Assembly (NCBI GenBank): GCA_028275245.1
Contig: JAPWVA010000108.1
Location: 1 to 5,389, forward strand
From: Actinomycetota bacterium
GTDB taxonomy: Bacteria; Actinomycetota; Geothermincolia; Geothermincolales; RBG-13-55-18
DNA length: 5,389 bases
Reading direction: 5' to 3'
In this document: positions 1 through 5,321 of the stretch, piece by piece
How positions within the stretch are numbered: the stretch's first letter is position 1
Layout of the letters: every line of letters starts with the position of its first letter
The notes under the pieces: model-generated
The model's input: the letters and a program-made list of their open reading frames with translations, nothing else
What the model was told of the DNA's origin: nothing
The model's database searches: none
Position numbers and translations under genes: made by a program

Positions 1-241
1 CGGGGCGGTAGTCATCCGGGATGTCCCTCCCAACTGCACGGTGGTGGGGGTGCCGGGGAAGGTGGTGGTAAGGGACGGGAAGCCCGTCATCGACCTGGAA
101 CACGGGGACATCCCCGACCCGGTGCAGCAGGCCCTGGGCTGCCTAGCCCGGCGCATCGACGCGCTGGGGCGACTGCTGAGCGAGGCCCGGGGGTTCCCAG
201 AAATAGGGGATCATCGGCGGCACCTTGGAGGGAGTGGTTGA
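1..241 (+). CDS. cysE: Serine O-acetyltransferase, C-terminal fragment (5' end outside window)
   Basis: The window opens inside this gene; the reading frame starts at base 2 and ends with TGA at 239-241, giving 79 residues. The visible part begins with the last turn of a left-handed beta-helix, GAVVIRDVPPNCTVVGVPGK, which is the typical end of the hexapeptide-repeat domain of CysE. It continues into a charged tail containing LEHGDIPDPVQQAL and a helical CLARRIDALGRLL stretch, as in CysE proteins of Clostridia-like bacteria. CysE transfers acetyl from acetyl-CoA to L-serine, giving O-acetylserine, the first step of cysteine synthesis in the cytoplasm. The catalytic histidine and aspartate lie upstream and cannot be checked here. 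The gene runs tail-to-tail with the redox operon on the other strand, 64 bases away. Other hexapeptide acyltransferases share the VVGVPGK motif, but the PDPV tail favours CysE. No downstream partner such as cysS or cysK is present. Confidence 0.85.
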   Translation, partial: GAVVIRDVPPNCTVVGVPGKVVVRDGKPVIDLEHGDIPDPVQQALGCLARRIDALGRLLSEARGFPEIGDHRRHLGGSG

Positions 242-250
242 GACAAGGTG
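221..250 (+). repeat. Hairpin spanning the cysE stop codon
   Basis: Perfect 7-bp inverted repeat: CACCTTG at 221-227 and CAAGGTG at 244-250, with a 16-base loop that contains the cysE TGA. There is no T-tract after it, so it does not qualify as a classical intrinsic terminator. It may be a weak 3'-end stabiliser or chance. It is the only clear dyad between the two convergent transcription units apart from the C-run tract. Confidence 0.25.
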
Positions 251-273
251 GAAGGCGATGGCAGCGCTACTTT

Positions 274-318
274 CCCGTTCCCTCCATCCCCTCCCGTCGT
301 TCCCCTCAGCCCCTCCCC
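274..318 (-). other. G-run tract with G-quadruplex potential at the 3' end of the DUF1667 gene
   Basis: On the plus strand seven runs of three or four C lie within 45 bases: 274-276, 280-282, 288-291, 293-295, 302-305, 310-313 and 315-318. Read on the minus strand, which is the sense strand of the operon, these are G-runs separated by 1 to 6 bases, which satisfies the usual G3+N1-7 pattern for an intramolecular G-quadruplex. The tract includes the last four codons and the TGA (306-308) of the DUF1667 gene and runs into the gap before cysE. It could mark the operon's 3' end by slowing polymerase or protecting the mRNA. Folding is inferred from the sequence pattern only. Confidence 0.5.
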
Positions 319-689
319 TTACGGGCAGAGGGCAGGGGGCGGGTGGCGATCACGTCCACGCCGGTTCCCAGCACGTCGGGCATCACCACCTGCCCCATCT
401 CCACCGGAGCCTCCAGCTCCACACTGGCCAGCACCCTGACCACCTCCCTCACCAGCCGCTTGGGCACCGGTGAGGCGGTGGCCACGGGGACCACGGGAAG
501 GACGCCCCCCCTCACCCTGACCGTGGTGGTCACGCGGCGACGGGGATCGCGGAACTCGGTCACGGCGTACTTCTCGCCCACTGCGCACTCGTTACCCCTC
601 ACCTCGAGCACCTCGCCGTCCTCCTCGAAAAGCTCCACGGTGCAGCTCAGGGGGCAGTTTATACAGATGAACTCATGCTTCCTTCTCAT
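306..689 (-). CDS. DUF1667 family protein, putative small electron-transfer subunit
   Basis: This 127-residue protein has the DUF1667 layout. An N-terminal cysteine cluster, CINCPLSC, gives C9, C12 and C16. A fourth cysteine, C35, lies in RGNECAVGEKYAVTE, followed by the family's D-P-R-R-x-V-T-T-T-V stretch (48-58) and PVVPVATASPVPK (65-77). The four cysteines probably bind a metal or FeS centre. The family occurs almost always beside a GlpA-like dehydrogenase and a FAD/NAD oxidoreductase, as here, so it is presumed to be a third subunit of that complex; its biochemical role is not established. The ATG at 687-689 lies inside the end of the preceding gene, overlapping it by 17 bases, which suggests translational coupling. 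No signal peptide or membrane segment is seen, so it is cytoplasmic. The last ten or so residues (PLPSARKGRG) are low-complexity and are encoded by the GC-rich hairpin and G-run tract, so the native end may once have been near VDVIATR. Confidence 0.88.
   Translation of the reverse strand: MRRKHEFICINCPLSCTVELFEEDGEVLEVRGNECAVGEKYAVTEFRDPRRRVTTTVRVRGGVLPVVPVATASPVPKRLVREVVRVLASVELEAPVEMGQVVMPDVLGTGVDVIATRPLPSARKGRG
309..340. repeat. Imperfect GC-rich hairpin inside the 3' end of the DUF1667 gene
   Basis: GCCCC at 309-313 pairs with GGGGC at 336-340. An inner, bulged stem pairs C315-C317 with G330-G332, leaving a loop around ACGGGC. The form (C-rich arm, short loop, G-rich arm with GAGGG) resembles the intergenic palindromes scattered in many high-GC bacterial genomes. 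Here it lies inside an open frame and supplies its last codons. Multiple copies in the genome would be needed to call it a true repeat family. Confidence 0.35.
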
Positions 690-1941
690 CGGGGACCACT
701 TCCACCACCACTTCGCGCACCTGCCCAGATAGCGCCTCGGCGGGTATGGAGGCCCTTACCATCTCCGGTGGCCTCACCATGCGTGCCTTCTTGGAACTTA
801 CGGGTTTCCCGTCCACCAGTACCCTGACTTGGACTGACTTCTCGGGGCGCTCCACCCGGAAATAAAGCTCCACCTCCCGGTCCAGGCAACGCAACCTCTG
901 GGGAACCACAAAACGCACGTTCCTCCCGGGCTTGACGGGTACCTCCCCCCTGTGGCGGCGCCTTCCCCCCACGAACTCAGCGGCTCCCCTTCCCGCCACT
1001 TGGGCGGTGAAGGTGACGTAATCCACCAGGTCGAAAACGCTCACCACGTTGCCGCAGGCGAAGATGCCCTCCACCGATGTCTCCATAAGCTCGTCCACCA
1101 CCGGCCCCCCGGTGACCGGGTGCAGCGCCACCCCGGCCTTCTTGGAAAGTTCGTTCTCCGGGATCAGCCCCACTGAAAGCACTAGGGTATCGCACTCCAC
1201 CAGGCGCTCGGTACCGGGTACGGGCTTTCGGTTTCCGTCCACCCTGGCCACTGTCACCGCCTCCACCCTCTTGCGACCGTGGATGAAGGTCACCGTGTGG
1301 GAAAGGTGCAGGGGGATCTGGAAGTCGTGGAGGCACTGCACCAGGTTCCTGGTAAGGCCTCCCGGGTAATCCATGATCTCGTAAACACCCTCCACCTCCG
1401 CTCCTTCCAGGGTGAAGCGCCGCGCCATGATCAGCCCGATGTCGCCGGATCCCAGGATGACCACCCTGTGCCCGGGCATCAGCCCCTCGATGTTGATCTC
1501 CCTCTGGGCAGCCCCTGCGCAGATCACGCCCGCGGGGCGGAAACCGGGTATGAGCACCTGGTGCCTTGTCCTCTCCCGACAACCCATGGCCAGCACCACC
1601 GCCCCAGGCTCCATCTCCAGCACGCCATCCCGCGAGTTCACCGCCACCACTCGGCGGTCGGGGCGGAGCTCCAGCACCATGGTATCCAGGAGCACCTCTA
1701 TCCCGCTTCTCTCCACCCTTTCTATGAAACGCTGGGCGTACTCGGGACCGGTGAGGACCTGCTCGAAGACGATGGAACCGAAGCCGTCGTGGATGCACTG
1801 GGGAAGGATGCCCCCCAGCTCAAAATCCCTCTCCACCAGCACCACTTCCCGCAGGCCCGCCTCCCGGGCCGCCAGTGCCGCTCCCAAGCCCGCCGGGCCC
1901 GCGCCTATCACCACCACATCGGGTTTCCAGGTCCTGCTCAT
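673..1941 (-). CDS. NAD(P)/FAD-dependent oxidoreductase, second subunit of a GlpA-like dehydrogenase
   Basis: A 422-residue flavoprotein with two Rossmann dinucleotide sites: GAGPAG (13-18) for FAD and GSGDIG (164-169) for NAD(P). AMGCRERTR (118-126) and SVGLIPENEL (256-265) are linker strands typical of this pyridine nucleotide-disulfide reductase-like family. GIFACGNVV (292-300) is the second FAD-contact segment, with Asn where many relatives have Asp. There is no redox-active CxxC, so it is not a disulfide reductase. Residues from about 335 form a beta-rich C-terminal domain seen in this subfamily. It probably accepts electrons from the GlpA-like subunit and passes them to NAD(P) or another carrier; relatives include HcnB and opine-oxidase subunits. 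The ATG at 1939-1941 follows the previous stop by 3 bases, and a GAGG site sits inside the end of that gene, 8 bases before the ATG, so translation is probably coupled. The substrate is not determined by the sequence. Confidence 0.9.
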   Translation of the reverse strand: MSRTWKPDVVVIGAGPAGLGAALAAREAGLREVVLVERDFELGGILPQCIHDGFGSIVFEQVLTGPEYAQRFIERVERSGIEVLLDTMVLELRPDRRVVAVNSRDGVLEMEPGAVVLAMGCRERTRHQVLIPGFRPAGVICAGAAQREINIEGLMPGHRVVILGSGDIGLIMARRFTLEGAEVEGVYEIMDYPGGLTRNLVQCLHDFQIPLHLSHTVTFIHGRKRVEAVTVARVDGNRKPVPGTERLVECDTLVLSVGLIPENELSKKAGVALHPVTGGPVVDELMETSVEGIFACGNVVSVFDLVDYVTFTAQVAGRGAAEFVGGRRRHRGEVPVKPGRNVRFVVPQRLRCLDREVELYFRVERPEKSVQVRVLVDGKPVSSKKARMVRPPEMVRASIPAEALSGQVREVVVEVVPDEKEA

Positions 1942-1944
1942 GCC

Positions 1945-3537
1945 TCAGCCCTCGCCCTCTAGAGAGGACCCCTTGCCCCGGGAGAGTAGAGTTTCCTTGG
2001 TCCTTCCCAGGTACAGGGGAGAACCGTCGCCGTTCTTGGTCACCTGGGTTATGGGGATACCCAGTTCCCGGGCCAGGATGGCCGCCACCCTGTGCCCGCA
2101 GAAGCCGCCTTGGCACCTGCCCATGCCGGTGCGGGTCCTCCTCTTGACGGCGTCCATGTCGGTGGCGGGGATGATGGAATGAATGGCATTTACCACTTCC
2201 ATCTCGGTCACCGTCTCGCAGCGACAGACCACGTGTCCCCAGCGGGGGTCCTCCATGATCAGCCTGTGCTTCTCCCGGTGGCTCAACTCGGAGAACTTGA
2301 TGGGGGCCGGCCGCTCATGCACGAAATCCTCCCTCTCCTCCAGCCTCCAGCCCATGTCCCTCAATATCCCCATGACCATCTCCACGATGGCCGGTGCCGA
2401 GGCCAGGCCCGGCGACTGGATGCCGGCCACGTTGACAAACCCCCCCACCCGGTCCGAGGCCTCGATGACGAAGTCCTCCTCGTAGGTGGGCGCCCTGACA
2501 CCGCTGAAGGCGCTGATCACGGCATCCCTGGGAAAATCAGGAAGTAAGTAGTGGAACCGCTCGAATATCTCCTCGATCTCCTCGGCCATGATGGAGGTAT
2601 CGTACTTGTCCTCCACCTCCACCGCCGTGGGCCCCAGTTGCAGGTTCCCCTCCACCGTGGGCATGGCCCCGCCCCCCTTGCTCTTGGTCTTCTTCATGCC
2701 GGGGAGGCGGAACTCCGCCACGCTGCTGCGCACGTACTCACTGGTCACCTCGCGGTCGAACAGAAGGGTCGCGCCCTTCCGCGGGTGAATCCGGAAGCCG
2801 CCCGCCCCCGCCATATCCGCCACCTCGTCAGCGAACACGCCGGCGGCATTGATGACCAGGGAGGTCTCCACCACCCCCCGATTGGTGATCACTGCCCTCA
2901 CCCGGCCATCCTCCACCCGGAAGCCGGTCACCTCGGTGTTGAGACATACCTTGGCCCCATTGAGCACCGCGTGCTCCGCCAGGGCGATGGTGAGCTTGTA
3001 AGGACAAACCATGCCGTAATTGGGGTCGAAGACCCCCGCCAGCGCCTCCCTGGTCACGTTGGGCTCCCTCCGGAAGACCTCCTCCCGACTGAGGACTTGC
3101 AGGCCCCTTATCCCGGCCTTCTCTCCGAAACTGACTATGCCCCTGGGGATAACCTCGGTGAAGAACTTGATGCGCTCCTCCTCGCTCATCTTCTTCAGCA
3201 TCTCCGGAGGCGCGGAGCGGGGCGTAACTACGATGAGCAAACCTTGGCGCTTGAACTCCACCCCCAATCCCCGGACGAATTCCTCGTACATCTGGTTGCC
3301 CCGGACATTGAGCCTCTGCTTGAGGGTGCCCGGGTCCTCGCCTATCCCAGAGTGGATCTCGGCGTTGTTTGCCTTGCTGGCCCCACAGGCCACATCGTTC
3401 TCCTTGTCCAGCACTAGCACGTCGGGGGTATAGCGGGTCAGCTCCCTGGCGATGGCACAACCGATGACTCCTGCTCCCACCACCACGATTTCCGCTCGGG
3501 GAGGCAAAGGCTGGTAATTCCTGGGGGATGACACCAT
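1945..3537 (-). CDS. GlpA-like FAD-dependent dehydrogenase with C-terminal BFD-type [2Fe-2S] domain
   Basis: First gene of the operon. From the ATG at 3535-3537 it encodes 530 residues. An N-terminal FAD site has GAGVIG (21-26) and the ribose-binding acidic residue in VLVLDKE (D44). A DAO-type substrate domain follows, with SKANNAEIHSG near 54-64, the VINAAGVFAD strand at about 228-237 and GIQSPGLASAP (372-382) as the C-terminal FAD contact. The tail from about 430 is a BFD-like [2Fe-2S] domain with cysteines C438, C440, C475 and C480 (CRCE, then RCQGGFC). The fused DAO plus BFD design fits the anaerobic glycerol-3-phosphate dehydrogenase family, but related enzymes oxidise hydroxy-acids, imino acids or opines. 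Start choice: the ATG has GGAG three bases upstream; an in-frame GTG at 3565-3567 would add ten residues (540 in total), and its upstream AGGG is a weaker ribosome site. No signal peptide; probably cytoplasmic or peripheral to the membrane. No glycerol kinase or facilitator is nearby to confirm glycerol 3-phosphate as substrate. Confidence 0.9.
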   Translation of the reverse strand: MVSSPRNYQPLPPRAEIVVVGAGVIGCAIARELTRYTPDVLVLDKENDVACGASKANNAEIHSGIGEDPGTLKQRLNVRGNQMYEEFVRGLGVEFKRQGLLIVVTPRSAPPEMLKKMSEEERIKFFTEVIPRGIVSFGEKAGIRGLQVLSREEVFRREPNVTREALAGVFDPNYGMVCPYKLTIALAEHAVLNGAKVCLNTEVTGFRVEDGRVRAVITNRGVVETSLVINAAGVFADEVADMAGAGGFRIHPRKGATLLFDREVTSEYVRSSVAEFRLPGMKKTKSKGGGAMPTVEGNLQLGPTAVEVEDKYDTSIMAEEIEEIFERFHYLLPDFPRDAVISAFSGVRAPTYEEDFVIEASDRVGGFVNVAGIQSPGLASAPAIVEMVMGILRDMGWRLEEREDFVHERPAPIKFSELSHREKHRLIMEDPRWGHVVCRCETVTEMEVVNAIHSIIPATDMDAVKRRTRTGMGRCQGGFCGHRVAAILARELGIPITQVTKNGDGSPLYLGRTKETLLSRGKGSSLEGEG

Positions 3538-3610
3538 CTTCTCCGTTCCCTGATCCGTACGGTCCACGTTCCCTATCCCTTCCAGGCAAAGGTCGGGTAT
3601 ACCGGCGCTT

Positions 3611-3634
3611 TCCCCGACACGGCCTATCGGGGGA
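3611..3634 (-). promoter_or_regulatory. Leader hairpin in the operon 5' UTR
   Basis: CCCCGA at 3612-3617 and TCGGGG at 3627-3632 form a 6-bp stem with a 9-base loop; an outer T3611-A3634 pair is possible with one bulged G. If transcription starts near 3640, the hairpin lies within the first 30 bases of the mRNA. It may protect the 5' end or form a binding site just downstream of the promoter. No T-tract follows, so it is not an attenuator-type terminator. Confidence 0.35.
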
Positions 3635-3646
3635 TCGGCGCAAGTT

Positions 3647-3675
3647 ATTATAAACTATGCGGTTTGGGCTGTCCC
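3647..3675 (-). promoter_or_regulatory. Sigma-70-type promoter of the GlpA-like operon
   Basis: Read on the minus strand, a perfect TATAAT -10 hexamer lies at 3652-3647. Exactly 17 bases upstream of it is GGGACA (3675-3670), matching the last four bases of TTGACA. The -10 sits in a short AT-rich island within otherwise GC-rich DNA. The predicted start near 3640 gives an mRNA leader of about 70 to 100 bases before the GlpA-like start codon. It is the best promoter candidate in the window. Confidence 0.6.
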
Positions 3676-3676
3676 G

Positions 3677-3690
3677 TTACCGGGTGGTAA
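3677..3690. promoter_or_regulatory. Possible operator dyad next to the operon -35
   Basis: TTACC at 3677-3681 and GGTAA at 3686-3690 form an inverted repeat with a 4-base spacer, placed directly upstream of the minus-strand -35 and overlapping the weak plus-strand promoter candidate. The position suits a repressor or activator controlling both directions. Five-base arms are expected by chance in a region this size, so this is only a candidate. Confidence 0.25.
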
Positions 3691-3831
3691 TGATGACACC
3701 CAGCGCGGATCGTCCACGGGAGGATGCGGCGATCGGTAAGGGCTCGCTGGTTAGCCGGTTGCCATGGGGTCACAGGTCGGACGGGCGGGAATCGGAGGCG
3801 GCAGGTTTTGCCGGCCGCGGGTCACGTTCGC

Positions 3832-3849
3832 CCCTCAAACCATTGAGGG
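3832..3849. promoter_or_regulatory. Dyad or hairpin upstream of the ROK kinase
   Basis: CCCTCAA at 3832-3838 and TTGAGGG at 3843-3849 are perfect 7-bp arms around a 4-base loop, ACCA. They lie about 50 bases before the kinase start and just before its ribosome site. It could be an operator or a hairpin in the leader RNA. No T-run follows, so termination is unlikely. Confidence 0.35.
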
Positions 3850-3900
3850 TGCTGCCAGGAATCGCTTCCCGGTAAACGTGATGACGGGGAAGGAGGTGCC

Positions 3901-4860
3901 ATGGGGGTCATAGGACTGGACGTGGGAGGGACCAAGACGGCGGGGATACTCTGGTCGGACGGTAAGGTGGCCGCCAGGGTACGCCGGGATACGGATGCCT
4001 CCAGCACGGAGACGGTTCTGGAGGTGATCTTCTCCGCTTGCCGCCAACTGATGGAGATGGCCCCGAGCAAGGGCATTGCCGTGGAGGCGATCGGGTTGGG
4101 TATCGCCGGCTTCATCGACCTGGAGGAAGGGGTCATCACCGAGGCGCCCAACCTACCCTTCCATAACCTGCCAATAAAGAAACTGCTGGAAGGCGAATTC
4201 AGCCTACCCATAGCCGTGGACAATGACGCCAATGTGGCCGCCCTGGCGGAGGCACGGATCGGTGCCGCGCGGGGCATGAGAAACGTGATACACCTCACCC
4301 TGGGCACGGGCATAGGGGGTGGCATCCTCATCGATGGCATGATTTACCATGGTGCCCGCGGGGCAGCCGCGGAGCTGGGACACATGATCATCCGAGCGGA
4401 CGGGCCGCGGTGCAACTGCGGGGCCAGGGGCTGCCTGGAGGCCCTGGCCTCGGGGGTGGCCCTGGCCAGGAAGGTTCACGAATTGGCCGAGAGCGGCGTC
4501 TCCTCCCCTATGCTCGAGGAGTACAAAAAAAGCCCCGGCTCCTTCCCTGCCTCCAGGATCGCCGAGCATGCTCGGCGGGGGGATGGCGTAGCCAAGTCCC
4601 TTCTGGAGGAGGCAGGACATTACCTGGGCGTGGGCATCGCCAGCCTGGTGAACATCTTCAACCCAGAGGCGGTGACCCTATCCGGGGGCCTGCTGGGGGC
4701 CTTCTCCTTCCTGGAGGGCCCCATGCGCTCCGCGGTGGAGGAAAACGCCATCGCCTTGAGTCGCCGATGTGCCAGGATCCTCCTGGGAACCCTGGGGGAG
4801 GACGCCGGATGCTTGGGGGCCGCTTTGCTGGCGGAATCATACACGGGACCAAAAAGGTAG
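3901..4860 (+). CDS. ROK family sugar kinase, probable glucokinase
   Basis: A 319-residue protein, full length for ROK kinases. The first ATP-phosphate loop is DVGGTK (7-12). EAPNLPFHNLP (81-91) is a sugar-contact region. DNDANVAALAE (107-117) holds the probable catalytic base D109. GTGIGGG (135-141) is the second phosphate loop. ELGH (158-161) and CNCGARGCLE (171-180) give the ROK zinc site: H161, C171, C173, C178. SGGLL (261-265) is the adenosine-side motif. No helix-turn-helix precedes the kinase domain, so it is an enzyme and not an NagC/XylR-type repressor. It should phosphorylate a hexose such as glucose with ATP in the cytoplasm; other ROK members act on N-acetylmannosamine, fructose or allose, and specificity cannot be read here. 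The ATG at 3901 follows AGGAGG by 4 bases, a strong start. The gene is transcribed away from the redox operon and appears to be alone; downstream is only degraded sequence. Confidence 0.92.
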   Translation: MGVIGLDVGGTKTAGILWSDGKVAARVRRDTDASSTETVLEVIFSACRQLMEMAPSKGIAVEAIGLGIAGFIDLEEGVITEAPNLPFHNLPIKKLLEGEFSLPIAVDNDANVAALAEARIGAARGMRNVIHLTLGTGIGGGILIDGMIYHGARGAAAELGHMIIRADGPRCNCGARGCLEALASGVALARKVHELAESGVSSPMLEEYKKSPGSFPASRIAEHARRGDGVAKSLLEEAGHYLGVGIASLVNIFNPEAVTLSGGLLGAFSFLEGPMRSAVEENAIALSRRCARILLGTLGEDAGCLGAALLAESYTGPKR

Positions 4861-4920
4861 TGAACTCCAGCGCCAAGTGCACTAGGAAGGCCACCACCGA
4901 CGCCGATGCCAAGCTGAGCC

Positions 4921-4936
4921 CGCTCCCCAGGGAGCG
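4921..4936. repeat. GC-rich hairpin 60 bases after the ROK stop
   Basis: CGCTCC at 4921-4926 and GGAGCG at 4931-4936 pair perfectly around CCAG. A second small dyad, GAACC (4936-4940) with GGTTC (4949-4953), follows directly. Neither is followed by a T-run on the plus strand, so an intrinsic terminator for the kinase is not shown, although the position would suit one. Confidence 0.3.
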
Positions 4937-4984
4937 AACCTGCTTCCCGGTTCCCTAGCTCCAAAGGGACGAAGGCGAACCCGA

Positions 4985-5021
4985 TATGGTGATGACGGTG
5001 AGGAAAGCTGGCATCACCATA
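4985..5021. repeat. Perfect 10-bp inverted repeat
   Basis: TATGGTGATG at 4985-4994 and CATCACCATA at 5012-5021 are exact reverse complements, separated by 17 bases. It is the longest perfect inverted repeat I found in the window. It lies inside the membrane-protein remnant, where it reads as MVM and VITI on the minus strand, so codon composition may partly explain it. Confidence 0.5.
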
Positions 5022-5134
5022 CTTGCCTCCATCTCCAGCAGGGGCTTGGCCAAGGGAAGGGAGATGATGGCTGGGGTGAAGGGGGCCGAACACAGCAGGG
5101 GTAAAACAAACCCAAAGCGATCCTTTCGCCGCCG

Positions 5135-5162
5135 TAATTGGCTATCCTAATTGGCTATCCTA
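5135..5162 (+). repeat. 13-bp tandem duplication
   Basis: TAATTGGCTATCC occurs twice head to tail, at 5135-5147 and 5148-5160, and the match runs two bases further (TA at 5161-5162). Being 13 bases, it would shift any reading frame passing through. It sits at the left edge of the more AT-rich segment and just beyond the 5' end of the membrane-protein remnant, consistent with slippage in DNA that is no longer under selection. Confidence 0.8.
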
Positions 5163-5275
5163 TAGATCGGCACGAAATCTTTGGCGAGGCCGCTCTGCAT
5201 ATGACAACGGTGAACCGTAGAGCGATCCCCTGGAGGCTTTCAGGTCCCCAGCATCGCGACCTCCGCTTTTCCGGC

Positions 5276-5321
5276 CCTTTACCTTTAAAAGGAAGAGGTC
5301 AGAAATACAGGTGTCAGACCT
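5276..5321. repeat. REP-like palindromic stretch
   Basis: A hairpin at 5276-5298 pairs CCTTT (5276-5280) with AGAGG (5294-5298) and CCTT (5282-5285) with AAGG (5289-5292), with one A-A mismatch and a TAA loop. Directly after it, AGGTC (5296-5300) and GACCT (5317-5321) form an outer inverted repeat, and GTCAGA is repeated at 5298-5303 and 5313-5318. The motif AGGTGTCAGACCT resembles sequences often found around REP-type palindromes and their Y1 (REP-associated) transposases. No transposase is in the window, and the repeat status is inferred from form only. Confidence 0.35.

Larger units (their letters stand above)
3568..3900. other. Divergent control region between the redox operon and the ROK kinase
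   Basis: About 330 bases with no convincing gene. A 72-codon open frame at 3657-3875 (plus) has no recognisable motif and a composition like random GC-rich DNA. The region contains the operon promoter on the minus strand, a leader hairpin, two small dyads and, at 3891-3896, the AGGAGG ribosome site of the kinase. No riboswitch or tRNA fold was recognised. For the kinase only a weak plus-strand promoter was seen: TTGGGC at 3664-3669 and GGTAAT at 3686-3691, spacing 16. Confidence 0.7.
4846..5146 (-). pseudogene. Decayed gene for a small membrane protein (possible permease remnant)
   Basis: On the minus strand one frame is open from 5146 down to a TAG at 4957-4955, then continues open beyond it. 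It reads as strongly hydrophobic membrane-like protein: FGFVLPLLCSAPFTPAIISL, then a PLLEME turn, then MVMPAFLTVITI, and after the stop SVVAFLVHLALEFTTFLVP. Between the two hydrophobic parts this frame reads SGSPSSLWS-stop, whereas another minus frame gives the more natural GFAFVPLELG, which suggests compensating frameshifts. No start codon with a ribosome site precedes the first segment, and a TAG at 5149-5147 closes it upstream. The spacing of helices and the PLEL motif recall small permease-like proteins, but I cannot name the family. The 3' end would run into the end of the ROK gene, so the remnant is truncated or fused there. An alternative is chance hydrophobicity of an antisense frame. 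Confidence 0.4.

Noticed and set aside
221..250. Intrinsic terminator of cysE
   Set aside because: The hairpin has a 16-base loop, overlaps the stop codon and lacks a T-tract; kept only as a hairpin.
977..1798. 273-codon minus-strand open frame
   Set aside because: Same strand but a different frame inside the FAD/NAD oxidoreductase; no motifs.
1279..2182. Plus-strand open frames of 227 and 256 codons
   Set aside because: Both are antisense to the two flavoprotein genes, whose motifs are clear; translations are low-complexity and unrecognisable.
2551..3417. 288-codon plus-strand open frame
   Set aside because: Antisense to the GlpA-like gene, rich in His, Pro and Leu with no family motif; a shadow of GC-rich coding DNA.
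3657..3875. 72-codon plus-strand open frame before the ROK gene
   Set aside because: No recognisable motif or good ribosome site, and it overlaps the promoter and dyads of the control region.
4620..5093. 157-codon minus-strand open frame
   Set aside because: Mostly antisense to the end of the ROK gene; only a short stretch (GFAFVPLEL) looks protein-like, and that is better explained by the decayed membrane gene.
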